A stretch of 64,000 nt of DNA, taken from contig NZ_SUMC01000003.1 of assembly GCF_005047355.1 (NCBI RefSeq), positions 124,001 to 188,000 on the forward strand, given 5' to 3'. Below are positions 17,176 through 24,909 of the stretch, one piece after another (within the stretch, counting starts at the first letter, position 1; the number at the start of each line of letters is the position of its first letter). The translations under genes were made by a program, and so were the position numbers. The notes under the pieces are model-generated. The model had not been told where the DNA came from, searched no databases, and saw only the letters and a program-made list of their open reading frames with translations. Origin of the DNA: Actinacidiphila oryziradicis. GTDB lineage: Bacteria; Actinomycetota; Actinomycetes; Streptomycetales; Streptomycetaceae.

Positions 17176-17427
17176 GGCTGTGGGACTCCATCAACACACA
17201 GGTCACCGCACCGGTGACCGCTGCGGCGATGACCGCCCGGTCCGGCGCTTCTGCCGCGTGCTGATCCTGGGGCTGGTCGGTGGCCGATGAGGCGATGAGC
17301 CGGCGACCGGCCCCCGCGTACGGCAACTGGTGGGGCCCGGCTCGGACACTGGCGGGAGGTGCCATCAGGTCGTCAGGTACGGCCCGACGTGACCACTGAC
17401 CACCGACCGCACACCGTCCCGGGACAA

Positions 17428-17462
17428 CAAAAATCCCGACCGGTCATGATGACCGGCGGGAT
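17428..17462 (-). terminator. Rho-independent terminator of tRNA-Val
   Basis: On the minus strand, ATCCCGCCGGTCAT pairs with ATGACCGGTCGGGAT (one bulged base) and is followed at once by TTTTTGTT. It begins 48 nt past the tRNA 3' end, a classic intrinsic terminator for this transcript. Confidence 0.85.
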
Positions 17463-17509
17463 CTCGTCAACCGCTCCTGAGCTCACTCAAGACCGGCCGT
17501 TGTGTCGTG

Positions 17510-17581
17510 TGGGCGCGGAGGGTTTCGAACCCCCGACCTATGCCTTGTAAGGGCACCGCTCTACCACTGAGCTACACGCCC
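17510..17581 (-). tRNA. tRNA-Val (anticodon UAC)
   Basis: 72 nt on the minus strand. Acceptor GGGCGTG pairs with CGCGCCC (one G-U pair), discriminator A. D arm GCTC/GAGC with loop AGTGGTA. Anticodon arm GTGCC-CTTACAA-GGCAT places UAC at 34-36. T arm GGGGG-TTCGAAA-CCCTC. CCA is not encoded. It reads GUA (and possibly GUG), rare valine codons in such a GC-rich genome. Confidence 0.95.
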
Positions 17582-17633
17582 GCTGAACATGAGACGCCAG
17601 AATACCGTGCCGGACGCCATGCTCGGCAACTCG

Positions 17634-19286
17634 CTATCCGTCGGCCAGCAGGTCCGTGTCCAGCACCGTGACCAGGTGCGCCCCGCCGGGTGCGGGGCGG
17701 GCCTGGTCGAGGCGGGCCCGGGCGGTGCGGTTGTGGAGCACAAGGGTCATGAGCTGGTTGCCGAACCAGGGGCCGCCGCGCTTGCGCCAGGTCACGGGTG
17801 GGCGGGTGGTGCGGCCGTGGCGGGCCAGGAGACGGCCGAGAAGGCGGGCCGGGGGGCTCCAGGCGAAGCGGAAGGCGGCGCGGAGGTGGGCGGGGAAGGC
17901 GTTGTGAACGGGGGAGCAGGTGAGCTGGAGGACGCGGGAGCGGAGCGGGCGGCCGGGGAAGCCGGCCTCGACGGCGTAGGCGTGGTGGACGTCGCCGGAG
18001 AGGACGAGGACGGTGGCGGGGGCGCCGGGGGCGGTGCCGGCGGCGGCGACGATGTCGGCGAGGGCGGCGAAGGAGCCGGGGAAGGCCGCCCAGTGTTCGA
18101 GGTCGGCGGCGCGGCGGAGGCGTTCGCCGCGGGCCGCCCAGCGGGGGCCGCGGGCACCTTGGGTCAGGGCGGCGCTCCAGGCCTCGGCGTTGTGGACGGA
18201 GTGGGGGAGGAGCCAGGGGAGCGAGGTGCCGATGAGGAGATGGTCGAAGCTGCCGTCGGCGTGGGCGTTGTCGCGGAGCCAGTCGAATTCGGCGCGGTCG
18301 AGCATGGCGCGGTGGTCCTCGTCCAGGACGCGGGCGGCGCGCGAGTCGACCATGAGCAGGCGTACGCGGCCGAAGTCGCGCCGGTAGCTCCAGCGGGCCT
18401 GGGCCGGGTCGGCGTCGGCGCGGGTGGCGAAAGCCCGTAGGGCGTCGGTGCCGTCCTCGGCGGCGCGGACGGCGGCGTAGAGCGTGTCGGTGGCGAGTTC
18501 GGCGGGGGAGAGGTTGCCGAGGTGCTGGTAGACCCAGTACGAGGTGAGGCCGCTGACGATGCGCTCCTGCCACCAGGGGGTGGCGCGGATGTCCTCGCGC
18601 CAGGACTGGGAGGTGTTCCAGTCGTCGATGACATCGTGGTCGTCGAAGATCATGAGGCTGGGGACGGTGGAGAGCAGCCAGCGCACTTCGGGGTCGAGCC
18701 AGGACTCGTCGTAGAGGTGGGTGTATTCCTCGTAGTCCGCGACCTGGTCCCCCGGGGGCTTGCTGGTGTCACGGCGCCCCGCGAGCCAGGCGCGGGTGGC
18801 GGCGGAGGTCTCGTCGGCGTAGATCTGGTCGCCGAGCAGCAGCAGGACGTCGGGTCGGGCGGCGCCGTCCGGTTCGGCGGCGATCCGGCGGCCGAGGGCG
18901 CAGAGGGCGTCCGGTCCGGCGGGGTCGTCGCCGTCCGGCCCGGGGGCTGCCCAGTGGCAGGAGCCGAAGGCGACCCGTAGCGGGTGGTCCTCGGCGGACG
19001 GCGTAGGGATGAGGCTCGGCGGGAAGGGGGAGCCGGGGAGCGGCCAGACGTCCTGGCCGTCGAGCGTGACCCGGTAGCCGGTGGCAGTGCCGGGGCGCAG
19101 TCCGGTAACGGTGACGAGGGCGTAGTGGTGCCCGGCGACCTGCCAGCTGCGGGCGGCGCCGGTGGCGGTGCCGTCGTCGCACACGACCCGGGCCTCGCAG
19201 GGCCGGTCGGTCTCGACCCATATGGTGGCGGTGTGCTCGTCCACGTAACGCAGTAGTGGTCCGAGCCGCAGTTCTGCTCCGGCCAT
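17634..19286 (-). CDS. PhoD-like alkaline phosphatase D family protein
   Basis: 550 residues. An N-terminal fibronectin-like domain (LGPLLRYVDEHTATIWVETD) is followed by the metallophosphatase core: VAFGSCHW, VLLLLGDQIYADETS, MIFDDHDVIDDWN, LMVDSRAARVLDEDHRAM, LIGTSLPWLLPHSVHNAEAW and VLVLSGDVHHAYAVEA. These are the PhoD-type metal-binding Asp/Asn/His blocks. Unlike secreted PhoD, no twin-arginine signal peptide is seen, so it is probably cytoplasmic, as in the Streptomyces paralogue class. GGGGAGG lies 9 nt before ATG 19286. Likely a phosphodiesterase/monoesterase; substrate unknown. Confidence 0.9.
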   Translation of the reverse strand: MAGAELRLGPLLRYVDEHTATIWVETDRPCEARVVCDDGTATGAARSWQVAGHHYALVTVTGLRPGTATGYRVTLDGQDVWPLPGSPFPPSLIPTPSAEDHPLRVAFGSCHWAAPGPDGDDPAGPDALCALGRRIAAEPDGAARPDVLLLLGDQIYADETSAATRAWLAGRRDTSKPPGDQVADYEEYTHLYDESWLDPEVRWLLSTVPSLMIFDDHDVIDDWNTSQSWREDIRATPWWQERIVSGLTSYWVYQHLGNLSPAELATDTLYAAVRAAEDGTDALRAFATRADADPAQARWSYRRDFGRVRLLMVDSRAARVLDEDHRAMLDRAEFDWLRDNAHADGSFDHLLIGTSLPWLLPHSVHNAEAWSAALTQGARGPRWAARGERLRRAADLEHWAAFPGSFAALADIVAAAGTAPGAPATVLVLSGDVHHAYAVEAGFPGRPLRSRVLQLTCSPVHNAFPAHLRAAFRFAWSPPARLLGRLLARHGRTTRPPVTWRKRGGPWFGNQLMTLVLHNRTARARLDQARPAPGGAHLVTVLDTDLLADG

Positions 19287-19371
19287 GGCTGCGGCCTCCC
19301 CTCCGTCGCGGGCTCGCAGGCTCGCGGGCTCAGGCCCGCAAGCTTACGGACGACGGAGGGGGAGGCCCGGG

Positions 19372-19399
19372 TTCCCGGCCGTGTGGGGCCGGCCGGGAA
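19372..19399 (-). terminator. Hairpin after the HNH nuclease gene
   Basis: TTCCCGGCCG and CGGCCGGGAA pair around an 8-nt loop, 5 nt past the nuclease stop on the minus strand. A smaller GCGGGC/GCCCGC stem lies at 19324-19339 in the same gap. Confidence 0.6.
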
Positions 19400-19404
19400 G
19401 GCAT

Positions 19405-20079
19405 TCAGCAGCCGCTGAGGACGCTGGTCAGCTTGGTCTTCTCGGCGGTGTCGATCGAGAGGTCGTAGTAGTACTTCACCTGGACCCAGGCGCGCACGTA
19501 GGTGCAGGCGTAGCCGGTGAGCGGCGGCATCCACTCGGCCGGGTCCTGGTCGCTCTTCGACTGGTTCACGTTGTCCGTGACGGCGATGAGCTGCGGCCGG
19601 ACCAGGTCGTTGGCGAAGGCCTGGCGCTGGGCGGTGGTCCAGGCGCTGGCGCCGGAGTCCCAGGCCTCGGCGAGCGGGACGAGGTGGTCGATGTCGACGT
19701 CGGAGGCCGCGGTCCAGGTGGCGCCGTCGTAGACGGAGTACCAGCTGCCGCTGGTGGCGGCGCAGGCGGAGCTGGTGACGACGTTCGTGCCGTCGCGCTT
19801 CAGGACCGTCTCGCGGGTGTTGCAGGTGCCGCTGATGGTGATCCAGTGCGGGAAGAGGGCGCGGTCGTAGCCGGTCCGGTCCTCGGTCGCGACGGTCAGC
19901 GAGGCGAGGTAGGTGCGGGCCGTGGCCGCGCTGACGGGGGTGGGCAGCGCGGCGTTGGCTGTGGGGGCCGGGCCGATGATCCCGAGCATGGCCATCAGGC
20001 CGGTGAGAGCGGCGAGCACACTCAGTCGTCGACGCGCGTAGATACCGGGCCGCGCGAGGGCGGTGCGTATTCGGAGCAT
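19405..20079 (-). CDS. Secreted HNH-family nuclease (DUF1524-like)
   Basis: 224 residues. The signal peptide has a basic n-region (MLRIRTALARPGIYARRRL), a hydrophobic core (SVLAALTGLMAMLGIIGP) and the cleavage-like TANAA. The mature part has SDVDIDHLVPLAEAWDSGAS, the D-H-x-x-P metal/catalytic block of secreted GmrSD/DUF1524-like HNH nucleases, then NLVRPQLIAVTD-like and NQSKSDQDPAEWMPP segments. ATG 20079 has AAGGAG 6 nt upstream. Cysteines (GTCNTRE, SSACAA, GYACTY, LSGC) suggest disulfides. Probably an extracellular nuclease; 5' neighbour fetB is divergent. Confidence 0.9.
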   Translation of the reverse strand: MLRIRTALARPGIYARRRLSVLAALTGLMAMLGIIGPAPTANAALPTPVSAATARTYLASLTVATEDRTGYDRALFPHWITISGTCNTRETVLKRDGTNVVTSSACAATSGSWYSVYDGATWTAASDVDIDHLVPLAEAWDSGASAWTTAQRQAFANDLVRPQLIAVTDNVNQSKSDQDPAEWMPPLTGYACTYVRAWVQVKYYYDLSIDTAEKTKLTSVLSGC

Positions 20080-20250
20080 GTGGACTCCTTGAATTGTGGG
20101 GGTTGTTGGACCACCTTGGGTCCTTGGCAATCGTGGCGCTTTAACGTTTCTTTGCGAGGGCTGCCGGGTTACAGGTTGACGTCATGTTCATGTCATGTCG
20201 AGGTCTTGGTACGGTCAAATCCGGCCGTTTTCCGGCCTAGGGTGAGAGGC

Positions 20251-21021
20251 GTGATCGTCGCCTCCACCCTGCTCCCGGTCAACCGCACGCTCGGCATCGT
20301 CCTCGCCGCCCTGCTCGTCGCGGCCGCGGGCGTCGCAGCGTACGCCCGGCTCGCCGAGGAGCGGGAGAGCTACGCGCGTCCGATGCTCACCGCCGGGCTG
20401 CGGGCGGCGGTCCAGCTCGGCGCCGTCGCGCTGCTCATCGGCTGGGTGGTCCGCCACCAGGCCGCGCTGCTCGGTTTCGTCATCCTGATGTATGCGGTCG
20501 CGGTGCGTACCGCGGGCCGCCGGATAACCGCCGACCGCACCTGGTGGTGGGCGGCGGTCCCGATGGCCGCCGGGGCCTTCCCCGTCGTCGCCCTGCTCGT
20601 CCTGACCGGGCTCCTCCCGCTCGACGGCATCGCGCTGATCCCCGTTGCCGGAATTCTCATCGGCGGCGCGCTCAGCTCGACCGTCCTCGCCGGCCGCCGC
20701 GCCCTGGACGAGCTGCGCGCCCGGCGCGGCGAGGTCGAGGCCGCGATGGCGCTCGGCCTCCTCGACCGGGAGGCCCGCCTGGAGATCGCCCGCCCGGCCG
20801 CGTCCACCGCCCTTGTCCCAGGCATCGACCAGACCCGGACCGCCGGCCTGGTCACCCTCCCCGGGGCCTTCGTCGGCATGCTGCTGGGCGGCGCGTCACC
20901 GCTGACGGCGGGCGTGGTGCAGCTCTTCGTACTGGTCGCGCTGCAGATGGTGCAGGCGGTGTCGGTGGCCGTGGTCCTCGAACTCGTCGCCAGGGGCCGG
21001 ATAACCCGTCCTGTAGGATGA
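20251..21021 (+). CDS. FetB-like ABC-type permease (UPF0014)
   Basis: 256 residues, about seven membrane helices. AGLRAAVQLGAVALLIGWVV and the FVILMYAVAVRTAGRRI segment match the UPF0014/FetB core, as do AALVPGIDQTRTAGLVTLPG-type residues (here STALVPGIDQTRTAGLVTLP). FetAB exports iron in Escherichia coli. No FetA ATPase is adjacent, so the partner must be elsewhere. GTG 20251. The following manganese riboswitch begins right after the stop, placing two metal transporters head to tail. Confidence 0.88.
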   Translation: MIVASTLLPVNRTLGIVLAALLVAAAGVAAYARLAEERESYARPMLTAGLRAAVQLGAVALLIGWVVRHQAALLGFVILMYAVAVRTAGRRITADRTWWWAAVPMAAGAFPVVALLVLTGLLPLDGIALIPVAGILIGGALSSTVLAGRRALDELRARRGEVEAAMALGLLDREARLEIARPAASTALVPGIDQTRTAGLVTLPGAFVGMLLGGASPLTAGVVQLFVLVALQMVQAVSVAVVLELVARGRITRPVG

Positions 21022-21024
21022 ATG

Positions 21025-21175
21025 ACGCAGAAGGGGAGTAGCTCTTCGCCGGACCGTCGACATACTGCTCAGCTCGTCTGAGCCGGCGCCCGGAGGCCAA
21101 CGCAGAGTCTTGCGCTGAGCCAGCGAGACCTTCGGCCGCAGTGTCCGACGCTGCCGTGCCGAAGTGACCCCTTTA
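21025..21175 (+). ncRNA. yybP-ykoY manganese riboswitch
   Basis: Conserved pieces in order: AAGGGGAGTAGC (21031-21042), CCGTCGACATACTG, a GC stem (GCCGGCGCCCGGAGGCC), CTGAGCCAGCGAGACCTTCG, and a closing GACCCCTTT that pairs with AAGGGG to form P1. This is the yybP-ykoY consensus, in which two loops join around Mn2+. It precedes a GDT1/UPF0016 gene, its usual target. The aptamer begins about 9 nt after the fetB stop. Confidence 0.9.
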
Positions 21176-21222
21176 CGAGGTTCCCGGTACGGCCGCCCGT
21201 CCCGAAGAGGAACCCAAGTCCC

Positions 21223-21804
21223 GTGTTCAGCCTCACAGTCGCCGCCATCGTCTTCGGCGTGATCTTCCTCGCCGAACTCCCCGACAAGACGGCCCTCGCC
21301 GGTCTGATGCTCGGCACCCGCTACCGCGCGTCCTACGTCTTCTGCGGCGTCGCGGCCGCCTTCCTCGTCCATGTCGCGCTCGCCATCGCGGCCGGCAGCG
21401 TCCTCACGCTGCTGCCGCGCCACTGGGTGCAAGGCGTCGTGGGCCTGCTCTTCCTGGCGGGCGCGGCCATGCTCCTGTTCAAGCACGACGATCACGAGGA
21501 AGCGGTCCGTGAGCCCGCCGACCAGAGCTTCTGGAAGGTCGCCGGCACCGGCTTCATGCTCATCCTGGTCGCCGAGTTCGGCGACCTCACCCAGATCATG
21601 ACCGCCAACCTCGCCGCCCGCTACAACGACCCCATCGCGGTCGGCCTCGGCGCGGTGCTCGGCCTCTGGGCGGTGGCCGGGCTAGGCATCGTGGGCGGCC
21701 GGGCACTGATGAAGCGGGTGCCGCTCCGGCTGATCACCCGGATCGCGGCGGCGGTGATGTTGGCGCTGGCCGGTTTCAGCCTTTATGAGGCGTTCGCCGG
21801 CTGA
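21223..21804 (+). CDS. GDT1/TMEM165-family (UPF0016) Mn2+ exporter
   Basis: 193 residues, six membrane helices in two repeats. The family motifs are FLAELPDKTALAGLML (E-x-P-D-K-T) and LVAEFGDLTQIMTANLAARY (E-x-G-D-L-T), the two inverted cation-binding halves. Bacterial members such as MneA export manganese. GTG 21223 with AGAGGA upstream. The riboswitch in its leader indicates induction by Mn2+. Its last 22 nt overlap the convergent glycosyltransferase gene. Confidence 0.93.
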   Translation: MFSLTVAAIVFGVIFLAELPDKTALAGLMLGTRYRASYVFCGVAAAFLVHVALAIAAGSVLTLLPRHWVQGVVGLLFLAGAAMLLFKHDDHEEAVREPADQSFWKVAGTGFMLILVAEFGDLTQIMTANLAARYNDPIAVGLGAVLGLWAVAGLGIVGGRALMKRVPLRLITRIAAAVMLALAGFSLYEAFAG

Positions 21805-22910
21805 GCCGCCATATGGAGGGCCCGGTAGAAATCGAGGTGCTGCCGGGCCGCGGCCTCCCAGGTGTGGCGGGCCGCGAGTGCCCGGCCCGCCGACCGGCGA
21901 TCGGGGTCCGGCACGTCCAGGGCCCGGCCGAGCTGGGCGGCGAGCGTGCCGGGGCCGGTGGCGAAGAGGGCCGCGGGGCCGAATACCTCGCGGAGCACCG
22001 GCAGGTCCCGTACCACCAAGGGGACTTCGGCGGCGAGGGCCTCCATGGCGGCGAGGCCGAAACCCTCCTTGGCGGAGGGGAAGGCGAAGGCGGCGGCGGA
22101 CGCCACCAGCGAGGGCAGATCGCTGTCCGGAACGGCCCCGAGGACCACGGGCTGCACGCCCAGCTCCGCCGCACGGGCCTCCCAACGGGCCCGGTAGTCG
22201 CGGTAGTCGAAGAGCGTCTCGCCCCCGGCGATGACCAGGCGTACACCGGGACGGTTGGCGCGGAGCAGCGCGTACGCCTCCAGCAGGTCCAGCGATCCCT
22301 TGCGGGGCTCGATACCGCCGACGGTGAGGATGTAGCGGCCGAGCCGGGCCTTCCATTCCGCCTGGGCTCCGGTGTCCGCCGCGGCCGAGGCGAACCGTTC
22401 GTATGCCACGCCGTTGGGGATGACCTGGGCTTTGATGCCCCAGCCGGTGGCGAGCTCATCGGCCACGGAGCGGGAGACGCACACGTGCGCGTACGGCGCG
22501 GTGATGGCCCGCTCGTGGCAGGCGGCCAGTTCGGGGGTGGTGAAGCGGTCGATGTGGTGGACGGTACGGACGCAGTGGCCGACGGCGTTGGCGCTGATGC
22601 AGTCCTGGGCGTGCACGATGTCGTACGGGGGTGTGTCCGACCGGCAGAAGGCCTCGCGAAGGGCCGCGATGGAACGCAGCACGCGCTCCCCGACGCTCTC
22701 CCCGGCCCGGTCGGGGAAGGGCACGACGCGCTGCCGGACGGCCGGGGCGACCTCGCGGAAGAACCCGCTGTCGCCGCCGCGCCCCAGGGTCCATACGGTG
22801 ACGTGCTGGCCGGCGGCGGCCAGTGCCTCGGCGAGGGCGAGGGTATGGACGACGCCGCCGCGCGGCTTGGTGGAGTAGCTGAGCAGGGCGATGGACAGCG
22901 GCGGCGTCAT
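21783..22910 (-). CDS. MSMEG_0565-type GT4 glycosyltransferase (Nit1C operon)
   Basis: 375 residues. GT-B fold: N-domain IALLSYSTKPRGGVVHTLAL with the Gly-rich GGVVHT loop; C-domain ILTVGGIEPRKGSLDLLEAY and the E-x7-E block AFPSAKEGFGLAAMEALAAE. The start SIALLSYSTKPRGGVVH is characteristic of the MSMEG_0565 family, which occurs only with the nitrilase/radical SAM nitrogen-starvation genes. Last gene of the operon, overlapping the preceding one by ATGA. It implies that the pathway product is glycosylated. Confidence 0.88.
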   Translation of the reverse strand: MTPPLSIALLSYSTKPRGGVVHTLALAEALAAAGQHVTVWTLGRGGDSGFFREVAPAVRQRVVPFPDRAGESVGERVLRSIAALREAFCRSDTPPYDIVHAQDCISANAVGHCVRTVHHIDRFTTPELAACHERAITAPYAHVCVSRSVADELATGWGIKAQVIPNGVAYERFASAAADTGAQAEWKARLGRYILTVGGIEPRKGSLDLLEAYALLRANRPGVRLVIAGGETLFDYRDYRARWEARAAELGVQPVVLGAVPDSDLPSLVASAAAFAFPSAKEGFGLAAMEALAAEVPLVVRDLPVLREVFGPAALFATGPGTLAAQLGRALDVPDPDRRSAGRALAARHTWEAAARQHLDFYRALHMAAQPANAS

Positions 22911-23755
22911 ACGGTTCCCCCGTTTCCCCGGTAGGCGTCGGGCCGGCGTTCGTGGAGGTGGCGCAGGACGCGGCGGGCGCGGTCGATCTCTGCGGCGATG
23001 TCGGCCTCGGCGACGGCGAGCCCGGCCTTGGCCCAGGTGCGGGCGAGGATGTCACCACCGGGGCTGACGACCTTGGCCTGGCCGAGGAAGCGCATGCCGC
23101 CCATGGCGCCGGTCTGGTTGGAGGAGGCCAGGAACACCTGGTTCTCGGCGGCGCGGGCCTGGTCGTACAGGTCGAAGAGCTTGGCCTGGCGGTCCTGGGC
23201 CATCCGTGGCGCGCGGTTGGTGATGCTGGTCGGCCAGGCGGACAGGCAGGCCAGGATCTCGGCTCCGTCCAGGGCGAGGCTGCGGGCCGACTCGGGGAAG
23301 GTCTTGTCGTAGTCGATGAGCATGCCGATCCGGCCGACCGGGGTGTCGAAGGCGTCGAAGCGGTCGCCCGGGGAGTACGCCGCGACCTCCCCGGCCGGCA
23401 GGTGCACCTTGCGGTGCCGGCCGAGGACGCCGTCGCCGCTGACGCAGACGGCCGCGTTGTAGCGGTCGGGGTCCTCGCCGTCGATGGCGGCCTCGCAGTA
23501 GCCGAAGCAGACGACCATCTCGGCGGCGAGGGCGGCGACGCGCATGATCAGCGGGTCGTCGGGTTTGAGCGCGGGCGGTAGCGCGTCGGGGTCCGGGTGG
23601 CGGAGGTCGGCGAGGTAGCCGCCGAGGGTGGCGTCGGGCAGGACCAGCAGGCCGGCTCCCTCGGCGCGGGCGTCGGCGATCAGCTTGGCGATTCTGGCCA
23701 GGCCGAATTCGAGGTCGCGGCCGAAGTGTGCGGCTGCGGCCGCTATGCGGGTCAC
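22907..23755 (-). CDS. Nitrilase-superfamily paralogue lacking catalytic Cys and Glu
   Basis: 282 residues, full-length carbon-nitrogen hydrolase fold and close to its neighbour at 24037 in layout. The lysine block GRHRKVHLP is kept, but the position of the catalytic Glu reads LPDATLGGYL (Asp) and that of the nucleophile Cys reads IGMLIDYDKTF (Asp) instead of the neighbour's LPEACLGG and MMICYDKAF. Chemistry should be lost, so it is probably a regulatory or heteromer-forming subunit. GTG 23755 follows AAAGGCAG. It is separated from the active paralogue by a 281-nt repeat-filled gap and overlaps the GT4 gene by ATGA. Confidence 0.85.
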   Translation of the reverse strand: MTRIAAAAAHFGRDLEFGLARIAKLIADARAEGAGLLVLPDATLGGYLADLRHPDPDALPPALKPDDPLIMRVAALAAEMVVCFGYCEAAIDGEDPDRYNAAVCVSGDGVLGRHRKVHLPAGEVAAYSPGDRFDAFDTPVGRIGMLIDYDKTFPESARSLALDGAEILACLSAWPTSITNRAPRMAQDRQAKLFDLYDQARAAENQVFLASSNQTGAMGGMRFLGQAKVVSPGGDILARTWAKAGLAVAEADIAAEIDRARRVLRHLHERRPDAYRGNGGTV

Positions 23756-23868
23756 GTGCGTTCTGCCTTTCTCGGTGTGCCGGGGGCGTCCGGGGGCGCC
23801 TGCGGCTGGCCTTCCCCACCCCGCCCCTTCCCGGCCGCGTCCCATATGCGGCTGGCGCCGCGTGGGGG

Positions 23869-24055
23869 GGGCTCCGCCCCCAGACCCCCAGGTCCTCGAA
23901 CGCCGGACGGGCTGGTTTGTTGCTGGGGCTCCGCCCCAGATCCCGGTCCTCGAACGCCGGACGGGCTGGGGTGGGCGGGACGGGCTGGAGTGGGCCGGAA
24001 GGGCTGGAGTTGGGGGGACGGGGTGGGTGCGGGTCCTCAGACGCCGGACGGGGTG
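23869..24055. repeat. Tandem Streptomyces-type intergenic repeat between the two nitrilase genes
   Basis: Copies of a unit running GGGGCTCCGCCCC, a short spacer, then GGTCCTCGAACGCCGGACGG occur at about 23869-23911 and 23926-23969. A third, partial unit (GGTCCTCAGACGCCGGACGG) is at about 24030-24049. Between them are short GGACGGGCTGG/GGGGTGGG variants. The third unit runs into the coding end of the upstream nitrilase gene and supplies its last codons and stop. The unit family is frequent between Streptomyces genes. Confidence 0.75.
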
Positions 24056-24909
24056 GGGTTTCGGGTTTCTGCCGGGTACGCGTCGGGGCGGCGGTCCCGT
24101 AGGTGGCCCATGGAGCGGCGGGCGGTCTCCAGGGCTTTGGTCACGTCGAGTTCGGCGACAGCGATTCCGGCGTCGACTCCGGTGTCGGCGAGGATGTCGC
24201 CGCCGGGGTCGACGACTTTGGCGCTGCCGACGAAGCGTAGCGACCCAAAGGTTCCTGACTGGTTGGCGGATACCCAGACGATCTGGTTCTCCAGCGCCCT
24301 GGCCCGGTCGAACAGGTCGAAGCGGCGCTTCCAGCGGTCCTCGGCGAGGTCGGCCGCCGCGTTGGTACGGGAGCCGGGCCAGGCGGAGACGCACACCCCG
24401 ATCTGCGCGCCGTCCAGGGCCAGCGCCCGGGCGGACTCGGGGAACGCCTTGTCGTAGCAGATCATCATGCCGATCCGGCCCACCGGTGTGTCGAAGGCGC
24501 GGAAGCGGTCGCCGGAGGCGTAGCTGGCGTCCTCGCTGAGCGGCTGGTGGACCTTGCGGTGGTTGCCGAGGACGCCGTCGCCGTTGACGCAGACCACGCT
24601 GTTGTAGCGGTGGCCGTCCTGGCCCGCCTCGCAGTAGCCCGCGACGACGGTCATCCCGCCCGCGAGGGCGGCGAGGCGGCGGATCTCGGGTCCGTCGAGG
24701 GCGAGGGCGGGCGGCCCCGCGTCCAGCGCCGCTTCTTCGGTGTCGAGGCTCAGCAGGTATCCGCCGAGGCAGGCCTCGGGCAGGGCGAGGAGCTGTACGT
24801 TTTCGGCGCGGGCCTCTTTCACCAGCCGTTCGACGATCGCGAAGTCCTCCTCGAGTTCGCGGCCGAACTCCGCCGCGACGGCGGCCATGCGGACCGTACC
24901 CATACTCAT
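24037..24909 (-). CDS. Nitrilase (carbon-nitrogen hydrolase) of the Nit1C cluster
   Basis: 290 residues. The triad is intact: Glu in LLALPEACLGGYLL, Lys in GNHRKVHQP, and nucleophile Cys in GMMICYDKAFPESAR. DTPVGRIG and ENQIVWVSANQSGTF fit the family. In Nit1C clusters the nitrilase is induced by cyanide or nitrogen starvation and is needed for growth on cyanide in several proteobacteria; here that is inferred. ATG 24909 sits in an ATGA overlap with the GNAT-AIR synthase gene. The final NPTPSGV and stop lie inside an intergenic repeat. Confidence 0.9.
   Translation of the reverse strand: MSMGTVRMAAVAAEFGRELEEDFAIVERLVKEARAENVQLLALPEACLGGYLLSLDTEEAALDAGPPALALDGPEIRRLAALAGGMTVVAGYCEAGQDGHRYNSVVCVNGDGVLGNHRKVHQPLSEDASYASGDRFRAFDTPVGRIGMMICYDKAFPESARALALDGAQIGVCVSAWPGSRTNAAADLAEDRWKRRFDLFDRARALENQIVWVSANQSGTFGSLRFVGSAKVVDPGGDILADTGVDAGIAVAELDVTKALETARRSMGHLRDRRPDAYPAETRNPTPSGV

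Noticed and set aside
20150-20250. TTGACGTCATGTTCATGTCATG as promoter or operator upstream of fetB
   Set aside because: Short CATGT direct repeats are present but no matching -10; not supportable.
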